Assembly (NCBI RefSeq): GCF_000011365.1
Contig: NC_004463.1
Span: forward strand, 5,504,001-5,568,000
DNA length: 64,000 nucleotides
Direction: 5' to 3'
Source: Bradyrhizobium diazoefficiens USDA 110
Lineage (GTDB): Bacteria; Pseudomonadota; Alphaproteobacteria; Rhizobiales; Xanthobacteraceae
The notes under the pieces were generated by a model that saw nothing but the letters and a program-made list of their open reading frames with translations, was not told the origin of the DNA and searched no databases. Position 1 is the first letter of the stretch. Each line of letters begins with the position of its first letter. Positions 19,319 through 28,135 of this stretch are shown here, piece after piece. The position numbers and the translations under genes are program-made.

Positions 19319-20101
19319 TTACTTTTTCGCGTAACTCACGCCCATGCCGGCACGGACGTCGCTTTGAATGCCATAGGGCGGAATCGGATAGCGAAGGCCG
19401 TTCTTCGCCAGCGCCTTCATGCCCAGGATCGCCTTGGCGAGATGCGAGGGCTTCAGGGCCATCAGCATCTCCTCGTCCGGCACGCCGCCATAGCGCCGTT
19501 CGGCATAGCATGGCAAGGACAGGCTGGGCTCCCCGGTCTTGAGCGCCCGCCCCCACGAATCCGCGCAAGCGGTCTCCCCGACCACGCCCCATTCGAACTT
19601 CTTGTAGCCGGTATATTGCAGCCCGTTGATCAGGATGATCATCTGCCCGGGCGTCGCATAGACGAGGCAGATGTCGGGCGGATCGAGCCGGCCGCTGGCG
19701 AGCGGGCTGACCGCGAGCGCCTGATAGTGCCCGAACGGCACCACGTCCAGCGCCTCCTGGCGCTTGCGCGCGTCCTCCGCCGTGCCGTGCCAGACCCCGA
19801 CGTAATTTTCGCCGGCGAGCCATTTGTCGTCCTGGGGGCTAAGGCCAATCACCGCGCGGCACTGGCTACCTACGAGATCGTCGGCGGTGATGCCGACGGT
19901 CCACCCCAGACGCGCGGCCATGCTGACGACCTGGTCGGTGGTGTGGATCGCGTTCGGCCGCCGGATTTTCGGGATCGCTTCCATGTCCGCGGCGCGTGCG
20001 AACAGCTTCATGCCGATCACCGTGGTCTTCAGCCGCAACAGGCTGTTGAGATCGGCGACGAGGCCGGCAAAATCGATGTTTTCAGCGCTCTGCTGCTGCA
20101 T
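19319..20101 (-). CDS. DUF169 domain protein
   Basis: A 260-residue protein matching DUF169, a widespread uncharacterised family. Visible blocks are LLRLKTTVIGMKLF near residue 20, a CRAVIGL segment at about residue 82, and the later ETACADSWGRALKTGEPSLS and CYAERRYGG blocks with conserved cysteines. It precedes the saccharopine dehydrogenase-like gene by 9 bp and follows ydcF by 60 bp on the same strand, giving a likely three-gene unit. Function unknown. Confidence 0.82.
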   Translation of the reverse strand: MQQQSAENIDFAGLVADLNSLLRLKTTVIGMKLFARAADMEAIPKIRRPNAIHTTDQVVSMAARLGWTVGITADDLVGSQCRAVIGLSPQDDKWLAGENYVGVWHGTAEDARKRQEALDVVPFGHYQALAVSPLASGRLDPPDICLVYATPGQMIILINGLQYTGYKKFEWGVVGETACADSWGRALKTGEPSLSLPCYAERRYGGVPDEEMLMALKPSHLAKAILGMKALAKNGLRYPIPPYGIQSDVRAGMGVSYAKK

Positions 20102-20161
20102 GGCGTCCTCCGGGCCGGCGATCGTGCGCCGGTGCTGTGTTCTTGTTTTGCGCCTCTCGTT

Positions 20162-21019
20162 CTAGTCCTTGCCCGGCCCCGGAAGCAACTCGCCGGTCCG
20201 GCCCATGACACGGTAAGTCAACAGGCCGATCCATTCGCGCATGGCGACGTCGGTCCTGCCGAGCCCCTCCTTGCCGATATGGGTGAACGCGAAGAGATCG
20301 TCACGCCCGCCCATTCGCCAGTCCACCGGATAGGCCTCGACGTCAAATCCGGCCTTGTGAAAGATCCCCATCGCGCGCGGCATGTGGAAAGCCGACGTCA
20401 CCAGGAGCCAGCGCTCGCCCGGCTTCGGCGACACCAATTGCTTGGTGAAGACCGCATTCTCCCAGGTGTTGCGCGAGTCCCGCTCGACGATCAGGCGCTC
20501 CTTCGGGATCCCGAGGCTTTCCAGGATCGGCGCGGAGTAGTCGGCCTCCTTCGCATCGGTGGAGACGAGGTTCGCCGAGCCGCCGGTGAAGACGATGCGC
20601 GCATTCGGAAAGCGGCGCGCGAGCTCGGCCGGTGCCAGCATGCGATCGGCTGCGGACGCGACCACCGGCGTGCGATGCGCGGCCGACAGATCGGTGTCGA
20701 CGGAGCCGCCGAGCACGATGATTCCGTCGGGCGCGCCCCGCGACGGGTCCCACTTCGGAAAGCGCGACTCCAGCGGATAAAGCAGGAGGTTGCCCAGCGG
20801 CGAGAACGCGGCGAGCGCCAGCAGGACCAGCGTGGTCACCGCAAGCTTGCGGCCGAGCGCCGCAAAGCGCGTCAGCATCAGCACCAGCGACAGGATTCCG
20901 AGCTCGACCAGAAGATTGATCGGCAGCAGCGCCGTGCCGAGGGTCTTGGAAAGAACGAAATACAGGGGGAGCCTCGCTGGAATGATCGGGTCATGCGCGG
21001 GCTTGACCGGCCCGTCCAT
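20162..21019 (-). CDS. YdcF/SanA-family (DUF218) membrane protein
   Basis: The body is a DUF218 protein: a membrane-anchored N-terminus with two hydrophobic segments, then IIVLGGSVDTD, RFPNARIVFTGGSANL, ERDSRNTWENA and LLVTSAFHMPRA, all typical of the YdcF/ElyC envelope-linked family. The start is unclear. Homology-like sequence begins at LYFVLSKTLG, where the codon is CTG (20965-20963). The nearest in-frame ATG (21019) lies inside the palindromic repeat at 20990-21066 and would add about 18 atypical residues. The coordinates given use that ATG. Confidence 0.8.
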   Translation of the reverse strand: MDGPVKPAHDPIIPARLPLYFVLSKTLGTALLPINLLVELGILSLVLMLTRFAALGRKLAVTTLVLLALAAFSPLGNLLLYPLESRFPKWDPSRGAPDGIIVLGGSVDTDLSAAHRTPVVASAADRMLAPAELARRFPNARIVFTGGSANLVSTDAKEADYSAPILESLGIPKERLIVERDSRNTWENAVFTKQLVSPKPGERWLLVTSAFHMPRAMGIFHKAGFDVEAYPVDWRMGGRDDLFAFTHIGKEGLGRTDVAMREWIGLLTYRVMGRTGELLPGPGKD

Positions 21020-21066
21020 CTTAAATCTTCTTGAAAGAGGATCGATCGCCCGGTCAAGCCCGGGCA
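20990..21066. repeat. Palindromic repeat between ydcF and amidase genes
   Basis: Inverted arms GCTTGACCGG (21001-21010) and CCGGTCAAGC (21050-21059), related in sequence to the type B elements. It occupies most of the divergent gap and overlaps the presumed ydcF start. Confidence 0.7.
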
Positions 21067-21096
21067 CAGCAGTTCAAACCGAACGGACGGCCGCAA

Positions 21097-22038
21097 ATGA
21101 CCCATCATCACCTGCATTCAAGCCCCGAAACCTGCCATTGGGGCTTCTTCGAAGCCGCGCTCGAGCCCGTCCTCACGGTCAAGAGCGGCGACGAGGTGAC
21201 GGTCGACACCATCAGCGGCAGCCCGGACGTGCTGCCCGACCGCGACAAATTTCACATTCCGCCGGAGATGCACGAGGTCCACGCGAAGAGTGAGCGCATG
21301 CTGCCCGGCCACATCCTCACCGGACCGATCGCGGTCGAGGGGGCCGAACCCGGCGACGTGCTCGCGGTCGAGATCCTCGACGTCCAGCTCCGGCAGGACT
21401 GGGGCTGGAATCTGATCAGGCCGCTGTCCGGCACCCTGCCCGACGATTTCCACGAGACGCGCATCCTCAACATCCCGCTGGATCGGACGCGAATGGTCGG
21501 CCGCATGCCCTGGGGCCTCGACCTGCCGCTGAAGCCGTTCTTCGGCGTGATGGGCGTTTCGCCGCCGCCGGCCTGGGGCCGTATCTCCTCGCTGGTCCCG
21601 CGCGCCATGGGCGGCAATCTCGACAACAAGGAGCTCGGCGCCGGTGCGACACTGTACCTGCCGGTGTTCGTCCCGGGGGCGCTGTTCTCCTGCGGCGACG
21701 GCCATGGCGTGCAGGGCGACGGCGAGGTATGCGTCACCGCGATCGAGACCGCGCTCCAGGGCCGCTTCCGCCTGACGCTGCGCAAGGACCTCAGGCTCGA
21801 CTATCCCCGTGCCGAGACGCCGACGCACTACATGACCATGGCGATGGACCCCGATCTCGACCAGTGCGTGGTGCGCGCGCTGCGCGACATGATCGCGCTG
21901 CTCGGCGAGACGCGTAACCTGTCGCGCGAGGACGCCTACACGCTGTGCAGCCTGGCGGCCGATCTACGGGTGACCCAGACCGTCAACGGCTCCAAGGGCA
22001 TCCATTGCATGATCGAAAAGGCGATCGTGCACGGCTGA
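21097..22038 (+). CDS. Acetamidase/formamidase family protein
   Basis: A 313-residue FmdA/AmdA-family amidase, expected to release ammonia from formamide, acetamide or another short amide. Family blocks visible are GDEVTVDTISG (about residue 31), HILTGPIAVEGAEPGDVLAV (about 70-90), GRISSLVPRAMGGNLDNKEL and FSCGDGHGVQGDGEVCVTAIE (split as FSCGDGHGVQGDGE, VCVTAIE). Start is ATG 21097 (MTHHHLHSSP); the upstream part of the frame lies in the repeat. Divergent from ydcF. Confidence 0.9.
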   Translation: MTHHHLHSSPETCHWGFFEAALEPVLTVKSGDEVTVDTISGSPDVLPDRDKFHIPPEMHEVHAKSERMLPGHILTGPIAVEGAEPGDVLAVEILDVQLRQDWGWNLIRPLSGTLPDDFHETRILNIPLDRTRMVGRMPWGLDLPLKPFFGVMGVSPPPAWGRISSLVPRAMGGNLDNKELGAGATLYLPVFVPGALFSCGDGHGVQGDGEVCVTAIETALQGRFRLTLRKDLRLDYPRAETPTHYMTMAMDPDLDQCVVRALRDMIALLGETRNLSREDAYTLCSLAADLRVTQTVNGSKGIHCMIEKAIVHG

Positions 22039-22239
22039 GCCGCCGGCGCCTTCCCTGACCCGTTGACGCCACGCCGCCGCCCGGTCTGCCGCGCGGCGCG
22101 CCGCGCCGTGCCCAATTTCTCAAGCGATTCCAATGAGCTGAAACGCCGATTCAGTCCGGATTTGACTTCCGGCCCCGAACCTAAATAGAGTCTTAATCGT
22201 TACTTTTATGTACCCGAGTAAGAGGCTAGCGTTCGGGCC

Positions 22240-22437
22240 ATGGCCACCGAAAAAGCCGAGACTGACCGCATTCCCGTAACCTTGGCGCTCTCGACCATCA
22301 CCTATCTGGAAAAACTGGTGAGACAGGGCACCCACGGCACCAGCGTTCCCGGCGTCGCACGGACATTGATCGAGGAAGGCATCCGTCTCGCCATCAAGGA
22401 CGGGCTTTTGTCGATTCGCGACAATGGCAGGACGTGA
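22240..22437 (+). CDS. Small conserved hypothetical protein (RHH-like)
   Basis: A 65-residue protein with a pattern of short strand plus two helices (RIPVTLALSTITYLEKLVRQ, then VPGVARTLIEEGIRLAI) that resembles ribbon-helix-helix DNA-binding folds. The resemblance is structural inference, not a firm family match. It sits just ahead of gcrA, its end overlapping the extended frame of that gene. Confidence 0.6.
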   Translation: MATEKAETDRIPVTLALSTITYLEKLVRQGTHGTSVPGVARTLIEEGIRLAIKDGLLSIRDNGRT

Positions 22438-22510
22438 GCGCGCGCCGGGCGTGAGGCGGACGGATCTCGAGAGGCGGATGGCCGACATCTGCAACCTGGG
22501 ACCGTTACAA

Positions 22511-22987
22511 ATGCCTGTTCTCTCACCAACCTGGACTGACGAACGAATTGAACTTCTGAAGCAACATTTCGAGGCCGGCCTCTCCTGCCGCGAGATCGCC
22601 GCCGACATCGGCGTCAGCCGCAACGCGGTGATCGGCAAGCTGTCCCGGCTCAATCTGACGCGCAGCCGCGCGGTCGAAGACCGCAGGCTCGAGCGGAGCC
22701 TTGCGCCGCCGCGTACGAGGAGAGCCGTGCCGCGGCTGCAATACGAGATGCTCGCCACCATCTACGGCGAGACCGACGCGCCCGTGGTCGCCGGTCCAAT
22801 CGACGACGCCAATCGCTGCTCGCTGCTGGAGCTGTCCGAGAACCGCTGCCGCTGGCCGATCTCGACGCCGGGTGAAGACGATTTCTGCTTCTGCGGCAAT
22901 ACTGCGCCCGACGGCCAGTCGTATTGCGCCGGCCACAGCCGCCTCGCCTACCGGCCGAACTCGCGCGCCCGCATGATGCGCGGCTGA
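22511..22987 (+). CDS. gcrA: GcrA-family cell-cycle regulator
   Basis: A 158-residue GcrA homologue, a sigma70-associated regulator that in Caulobacter activates promoters carrying CcrM-methylated sites. The N-terminal helix-turn-helix is at residues 1-45 (TWTDERIELLKQHF, CREIAADIGVSRNAVIGKLS). The C-terminal cysteine-containing segment is CSLLELSENRCRWPI and FCFCGN...YCAGHSRLAY. Start chosen at ATG 22511 (MPVLSPTWTDERI), which fits the family; the frame is open to 22424. Followed by a good terminator. Confidence 0.92.
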   Translation: MPVLSPTWTDERIELLKQHFEAGLSCREIAADIGVSRNAVIGKLSRLNLTRSRAVEDRRLERSLAPPRTRRAVPRLQYEMLATIYGETDAPVVAGPIDDANRCSLLELSENRCRWPISTPGEDDFCFCGNTAPDGQSYCAGHSRLAYRPNSRARMMRG

Positions 22988-23009
22988 GGCCGCACGTCCC
23001 AAAAACGAA

Positions 23010-23039
23010 AAACCTCCGGCGGGGCATCACCGGAGGTTT
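23010..23039 (+). terminator. Rho-independent terminator after gcrA
   Basis: Perfect 10-bp arms AAACCTCCGG/CCGGAGGTTT with a 10-base loop, 22 bp after the gcrA stop. Confidence 0.85.
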
Positions 23040-23200
23040 CTGGAGGCTTAGCGTGAAGCTAAGAGCCGCAACTTTCGTATTTGGCTGAAAGCTATATAGC
23101 TTAGTAACTCAGGTAAGTAAATAAGTTTGAGGCGATCGAATCGCATGGCTCGTCTTCGTCGCCTGCACAGGCTGCCGGATTTTCCGAAGGCCCAGCAGAA

Positions 23201-23226
23201 AGCCCCGGCGGTGTCCCGCCGGGGCT
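23201..23226 (-). terminator. Hairpin terminator of the porin gene
   Basis: An 11-bp perfect stem AGCCCCGGCGG/CCGCCGGGGCT with a 4-base loop, 26 bp beyond the porin stop on the minus strand. Confidence 0.8.
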
Positions 23227-23251
23227 GCGTCAGATCCGAAAGCCCTGAAGC

Positions 23252-24808
23252 TTACCAGTTGCGCTGGGCGCGCAGCAGCAGGCTGTAGGTGTCCTGATCC
23301 TTCAGCTCATAGGTTGCCGCAGGCTTGGCAACGCCCGTGAGCGCCGGGGTCGTGATCACGCCCGAGTACTTCTGGTCGAGATGGCTGTAGGTGAAGTCAG
23401 CCGAGAAGGTCAGGTTCTTCACCGGCGTCCAGCGGGTGATGACGCCGACCTGGCCGATGTTGAAGTCCGGATTGCAGGTGCCGGTCAGGGTGGCGAACGC
23501 GGCGCTGCCGCAGATCAGGCCCTTGGCCGTGCCGCTGTAGTTGACCGCAGCCCACGCGCCGTAGAGCGCCGTGTTCCAGTACGGGCTCCAGTTGTGGGTG
23601 TAGGCACCACGGAAGCCGTAGGTCTTGGTCAGCTCGAGGCCGCCGCCCGGACCGAACACCGCGTCAGACACGCCGGCAAAGCCGATGCTCTGATACGCCG
23701 CGTTGGAGCTGCCGAACATCGAGTAGCTGGTCGCGGCCAGCTCCTGGAAGTTGTAGCGGCTCGCACCGTCGGTATAGACGCCCGAGAGGTTGATCACGTC
23801 GCCGGCGCCGGTCGGGATGTTCTTGATCTGGAGAGCGAGCTGAACGGCCCAGCCCCACTTGTCTTCCGGATGGCCGGTGACTTCGCTCGCGCCGTAGTAG
23901 CCGACATGGTTGTCGTGCGCGGCGACCGACGCCTGGAACAGGCCCCAAGCCTGATCGACGCGGACCATGCCCACGAGGTCGGGAGCCCGGGTGCCGCCGA
24001 GATCGTTCGAGCCGTAGGCTCCGCCGAGGACGCCGGTCGTGGACATGCCGGCGGTGTTCCAGATGTTGGTCTGGAAGACCTGGGTCTGGTCCTGCGCCGA
24101 GAACGCGGCTGTCACACCCTGGCCGAAATCGGCCGTGTAGGTGAACTGGGTAACACCGTTGGTGGTGCCGCTACCGCCGACCAATTGGTCGAAGTTGTTG
24201 CCGGGATAGTTGATCCAGGGCGCGTCGAACTGCGACACCGCCTTACCCATCGTGAAGCCGGCGAACTGGATGAACGCGTAGTAGACGCCGAGGGCGCCGC
24301 CCGAGAGGTTGCCGTCGGTGCCGTTGACGTTGCCGCCGCCCGAGCCCGTGAGACCGGTCCCCGCGGCATTGAGGCCGATCGTGCCGCTGTACTGGGTCGC
24401 GCCCGTGCCCGAACCGGTGCCGCCATAGTTGCCGGTCGTCCAGGTGAAGACCGCATCGAAATAGGTGCGGACGACGCCGTATTCCGTTGCGGTGCGCGTG
24501 TCGATGTTGAGATCTTCACGAGCGCGCATCGAGTAGTAGTTGGTCAGCCGGTTGTTGGCCGCGAACACGCCGTTGTACTGGGCACTGTAGTTGCCGCCGG
24601 CATTGAGCGCCACTTCGGCACGCAGATAGCCGCCGAGCTTGATGCAGGTGTCGCTGCCCGGGATGTAGTAGAAGCCCGCGCCATAGAGCGTGCAGATCTT
24701 GACGTACTCGACCGCCTTGGCCTTGACCGGAAGATCGGCCGCCTGGGCTCCACCGACGGCGATCAGACCCGCCGCAGTGCCGAGCAAAAGGCTCTTCACC
24801 ACTTTCAT
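23252..24808 (-). CDS. Porin, Porin_2 family
   Basis: A 518-residue outer-membrane beta-barrel porin of the alphaproteobacterial Porin_2 type. Residues 1-23 are a signal peptide ending GGAQA|AD. The mature N-terminus carries the family hallmark YVKICTLYGAGFYYIPGSDT, then CIKLGGYLRAEVAL. A Gly/Thr/Asn-rich insertion lies around residues 120-170, and the protein ends in an aromatic residue (RAQRNW) as expected for barrel insertion. Trimeric general diffusion is the family role. Monocistronic, with a 350-bp upstream region and its own terminator. Confidence 0.93.
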   Translation of the reverse strand: MKVVKSLLLGTAAGLIAVGGAQAADLPVKAKAVEYVKICTLYGAGFYYIPGSDTCIKLGGYLRAEVALNAGGNYSAQYNGVFAANNRLTNYYSMRAREDLNIDTRTATEYGVVRTYFDAVFTWTTGNYGGTGSGTGATQYSGTIGLNAAGTGLTGSGGGNVNGTDGNLSGGALGVYYAFIQFAGFTMGKAVSQFDAPWINYPGNNFDQLVGGSGTTNGVTQFTYTADFGQGVTAAFSAQDQTQVFQTNIWNTAGMSTTGVLGGAYGSNDLGGTRAPDLVGMVRVDQAWGLFQASVAAHDNHVGYYGASEVTGHPEDKWGWAVQLALQIKNIPTGAGDVINLSGVYTDGASRYNFQELAATSYSMFGSSNAAYQSIGFAGVSDAVFGPGGGLELTKTYGFRGAYTHNWSPYWNTALYGAWAAVNYSGTAKGLICGSAAFATLTGTCNPDFNIGQVGVITRWTPVKNLTFSADFTYSHLDQKYSGVITTPALTGVAKPAATYELKDQDTYSLLLRAQRNW

Positions 24809-25164
24809 ATAAAACCTCCAAGTTGCTCATTTTACGGAGACCGGACCGTGAGGCCCCCCAGATCCCCGTCTTTTCAAATCCGCTCGGCCGCTTTGCGCTT
24901 TCGGACACACCCGCATTCGACGCGAGGGACGTGAGCGAACCACCTGCAACGGGACGATCGAGTACCCCCCACCGTCGCGCACCACTATGCCTGCGCCATT
25001 ACACTAATTAAAATAGTTTATTTGGTAAGCTTTGTAGTTTCACTAAACCTGTGCCCCGGGCGCCACACCCGGGCGGACCAAATATGCTGACCTGCTCATC
25101 TTTGTAATTTTAGTGACAAAATTACCCTGCTCTGCACTTGCGTCAGAGCAGGCTTGCGTGGACT
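24809..25164. promoter_or_regulatory. Divergent control region between porin and MarR genes
   Basis: A 356-bp gene-free, AT-richer stretch. It contains AAAATAGTTTA (25010-25020) and TTCACTAAAC (25039-25048). Both reappear ahead of the alpha/beta hydrolase at 26887-26902, making them candidate binding sites for the MarR regulator. Confidence 0.5.
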
Positions 25165-25722
25165 ATGGCCTTCCACGAACACTGGCCTGAAGAATCAGTT
25201 CACGGGAGTGACGCTGTGTCCGCGACGAGGAAAGAAGGAGCGCGCCTGCGCCCCATCGGCAACCTGGATCTCATCAGGCGCTTCACCTGGGAGATATCGT
25301 CGATCAACATGTATCTAGAGGAGCTGCGTCAGTTCTGGGCGAGGACGCTCGGCATCAGCGGCCCGCAATGGCTGATCCTGATGGCGATCTCCGACCTCGA
25401 CAAGGACGACGGCGTACCGGTCAACGTGGTCTCCAAGTTGCTCCACGTCGATCCCTCGTTCGTCACCACCCAGTCCAAGCTGCTCGAGAAGAAGGGCCTG
25501 CTCCGCCGGCGGCCCTCGCCGATCGACGCCCGGGTCGTGCGGCTGTCACTGGTCGACAAGACCCAGAAGCACATCGCGAGCCTCAACGAGCAGTACAAGA
25601 CGATTCGCGAGTTCGTCTTCCAGGAGTTCGACGAGAACGAGCTGACGGAATTCACCACCAAGCTCGCGACGCTCAAGAACCGGCTCGAAAAGGCCTGCGT
25701 CAGGATATCGCTCGACTTCTGA
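25165..25722 (+). CDS. MarR-family transcriptional regulator
   Basis: A 185-residue winged-helix regulator with an N-terminal extension of about 30 residues. The core begins LDLIRRFTWEISSINMYLEE. The recognition helix is in VNVVSKLLHVDPSFVTTQSK, and the wing is LLRRRPSPIDARVVRLSL. Start placed at ATG 25165; a TTG at 25138 would add nine residues. It resembles MarR members that control aromatic or acyl-CoA degradation, but the ligand is unknown. It is convergent with an alpha/beta hydrolase whose promoter shares sequence boxes with its own. Confidence 0.88.
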   Translation: MAFHEHWPEESVHGSDAVSATRKEGARLRPIGNLDLIRRFTWEISSINMYLEELRQFWARTLGISGPQWLILMAISDLDKDDGVPVNVVSKLLHVDPSFVTTQSKLLEKKGLLRRRPSPIDARVVRLSLVDKTQKHIASLNEQYKTIREFVFQEFDENELTEFTTKLATLKNRLEKACVRISLDF

Positions 25723-25737
25723 GACGCGAGGCCGCGC

Positions 25738-26853
25738 TCAGCTCCGCCGACCGGCGGCGCCGAGCCGCGATTCCAGCCAGTCGAAGATGTATTCGTTGGC
25801 GAGACTCGGATTGTCCGCATGGGCCTGCGCCGCGCCGGTCTCCGCCGCGGTGAACACCTTCAACACGATATCGGAGCTGCCGAGCCGGGATTTCTGGACG
25901 ATCTGACGCGCCCGGTCGGCCTTGAGCCAGCCATCCTCGCCGAGCGTGATCAGCACCGGACAGTCGGCACTGGAGGCCATCAGCGGCGCATGCGGCACCG
26001 GGACGATGCTGAGGTCGCTCATCGCGAAGCGGCTGGCGAAGAACGATCGTTCGTGCAGATCCCACAGGCCGCCATCGCAGACGGCGGCGGCGAGCCGCGG
26101 CTCCTGCAACACCGCGCGCGCCACGAATGAGGATCCCCACCCGTCCGCCACGATGGCGACGCGATCGAAATCGACGTCGCCGCGCGTTTCCAGATAATCC
26201 ATGACGCTCGCGATCGAGCTCTCGAGATCGCGGCGCTGCAGGAGTGTATCGGTATAATCGTCGCGCTGGTCGCCGAGCAGGTCCAGCGCGAGCATCGACA
26301 GTCCGCGCTCGCGCGCATGCGGTGCGAGCTTGAACAGGAATTCCTCCTTGCGGTGTCCCGGCTCGCCGATGCAGATCACGGTCGGCGCCCGTCCGCCCGC
26401 CGACGCCGCAGGCAGGAAGTAGCCCTGCAACGCATGATCGTCGACCCAGGGAATTGTCACGACCTCGCCGGCCGGTGCGCGCGCCGTGAGGTAGCGGCGG
26501 GCGCATTCCTGCATCGCCAGCACCGCAACCCAGCGCCGCTCGTCGGCCTGATCGAGCGGCATTGCCGCTGCACCGTAGTAGTTCAACGCCCGCAGCCAGT
26601 TGCGCTGCGCGGTCGCCATGTGGCCCTCCGCGAACGCGGCCCCGGCGCGGTGCCGGTTGGCCTGCGCAAGCCGCTTCCACTCGCGGTGCCAGGATTGCTC
26701 GTCGCCCCGCTTGAGCTGCCGCGCGATCATCAGGCATTCCGCGATCGTGGCGCCGCCCTCCTGGGCTGCGGTCAGGAGCCGCGTGAATTCAGCGGAGATG
26801 TCCTCTCTCTCCGGGCAAAGGGACCAGTCGTCGGAGAGGCATGCGGGTATCAT
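25738..26853 (-). CDS. Alpha/beta hydrolase (FrsA-like) with altered nucleophile elbow
   Basis: A 371-residue protein with a helical N-domain (about residues 15-125) and an alpha/beta hydrolase domain, an arrangement seen in FrsA-like and C-C-bond hydrolases. Strand and loop features include TVICIGEPGHRKEEFLFKLA, LALDLLGDQRDDY and LITLGEDGWLKA. The nucleophile elbow expected as GxSxG reads ADGWG (236-240), so the usual serine is Gly238. A late histidine (QAHADNPS) in the usual place is present. Either an adjacent serine (241 or 242) serves, or the protein is not a classical hydrolase. Confidence 0.78.
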   Translation of the reverse strand: MIPACLSDDWSLCPEREDISAEFTRLLTAAQEGGATIAECLMIARQLKRGDEQSWHREWKRLAQANRHRAGAAFAEGHMATAQRNWLRALNYYGAAAMPLDQADERRWVAVLAMQECARRYLTARAPAGEVVTIPWVDDHALQGYFLPAASAGGRAPTVICIGEPGHRKEEFLFKLAPHARERGLSMLALDLLGDQRDDYTDTLLQRRDLESSIASVMDYLETRGDVDFDRVAIVADGWGSSFVARAVLQEPRLAAAVCDGGLWDLHERSFFASRFAMSDLSIVPVPHAPLMASSADCPVLITLGEDGWLKADRARQIVQKSRLGSSDIVLKVFTAAETGAAQAHADNPSLANEYIFDWLESRLGAAGRRS

Positions 26854-26886
26854 CGGAGCTACGCTCTATCATCGCGTTACCCCTGA

Positions 26887-26902
26887 TTCACTAAACTATT
26901 TT
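26887..26902. promoter_or_regulatory. Candidate regulator-binding box ahead of the hydrolase
   Basis: TTCACTAAACTATTTT lies 34 bp upstream of the hydrolase start. It combines the two boxes found ahead of the MarR gene (TTCACTAAAC in the same orientation and TAAACTATTTT inverted). Confidence 0.45.
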
Positions 26903-27125
26903 GGTTCGCCAACCAAGCCGCCGTGCGCGCCATTACAGGTGTTTGAGATCACCATCGCTTGAACGATTATTGAACGATGCGCCGCGCCGCATGCGTGACA
27001 TTCCAATTCGTCATGAGGCCGCGAATATTGGCAAGAGCTGGCACGTCAAATGACCTGCGCACCTCTTGCCATGATGATCATCATACCCATATCCGCGCCT
27101 CGCTGGTCACAACAGCGAAGTAGAC

Positions 27126-28097
27126 TCAGCCGAGCCGCCAGCCGACCTCCTGCGTAAAGCTCTCGTAGAAGGCGCGGTCATAGGCCTGCTCGGGCGTCGC
27201 GCGCACGCGCTCGTCGAGGCGTTTGGCGTCCTCGCCCACGAGGATGCGCCAGCGCTCCGCCTTGACCCCGTCGAGGATGATCTTCGCGGCCCGCGCAGCC
27301 GTCGTCGGAGCATCCTCCAGGAAGCTGCGGGCCCGCTCGGCGAACGCCGCCTGGATGTCCTCGTCCGACATCTTGTCGGCATCCGGCACGCCGGCCGCGA
27401 CCATGCGCTTGCGGGTCAGCGCGACCTCGTCGGCGTTGAGCCGCTCCGACCCGTCCGCGCTCTGCACCTTGCGCGAATTGGAGACGATCGAGGTGCCGAT
27501 ATGGCCGGGCATCACCACCGAGCATTTGACGTGCGGGGCATGCAGGCGGAGGTCGTTGATCAGCGCTTCGGTAAATCCCTTCACCGCAAACTTGGCCGAG
27601 CTGTAGGCGGTGTGCGCCTGTCCCATGCCGATCGAGGCCCAGAAGCCGTTGACGCTCGCGGTGTTGACGATGTGGGCCTCGTCCGCCGCCACCAGCATCG
27701 GCAGGAAGGTGCGCACGCCGAGATAGACCCCGCCCCAGCAGATGTTGAAGGTGCGCTCCCACTGCTCGCGCGTGTTGGTGAACAGGCTGCCGCCGCCACC
27801 GATGCCGGCATTGTTGAACAGCAGATGAATCTTGTCGGTCTTCTGCTGCTCGGCGAGCTCGTCGCGAAAGCGCTTCAGGTGATCCTCGATCGCGACATCG
27901 GCAACATGCGTCGTGACGCGCAGGCCCTGCGGCAGCTTCTCGACCTCGCAGAGCCGCTTGGTCTCGGCCATTGCGGCCTCCGAGACGTCGCACATTGCGA
28001 CATTGCAGCCTTCGGCCACGAGCTGTCGCGCGAGCTCGCGTCCCATTCCCGTGCCGCCGCCGGTGATGACCGCGATCTTTCCTGCAAAATCCTTCAT
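27126..28097 (-). CDS. SDR family oxidoreductase
   Basis: A 323-residue short-chain dehydrogenase/reductase. The NAD(P) motif is TGGGTGMGRELA (about residues 12-23), with LLFNNAGIGGGGS near residue 89. The catalytic serine is in NTASVNGFW and the YxxxK pair in YSSAK. It has a longer C-terminal region than classical 250-residue SDRs, but no second domain is evident. Substrate unknown. Monocistronic; a palindromic repeat lies in its upstream region. Confidence 0.9.
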   Translation of the reverse strand: MKDFAGKIAVITGGGTGMGRELARQLVAEGCNVAMCDVSEAAMAETKRLCEVEKLPQGLRVTTHVADVAIEDHLKRFRDELAEQQKTDKIHLLFNNAGIGGGGSLFTNTREQWERTFNICWGGVYLGVRTFLPMLVAADEAHIVNTASVNGFWASIGMGQAHTAYSSAKFAVKGFTEALINDLRLHAPHVKCSVVMPGHIGTSIVSNSRKVQSADGSERLNADEVALTRKRMVAAGVPDADKMSDEDIQAAFAERARSFLEDAPTTAARAAKIILDGVKAERWRILVGEDAKRLDERVRATPEQAYDRAFYESFTQEVGWRLG

Positions 28098-28135
28098 GGG
28101 ACTTTCGGCCCCTCCCTTGTCGGTATGTTTCTTCA

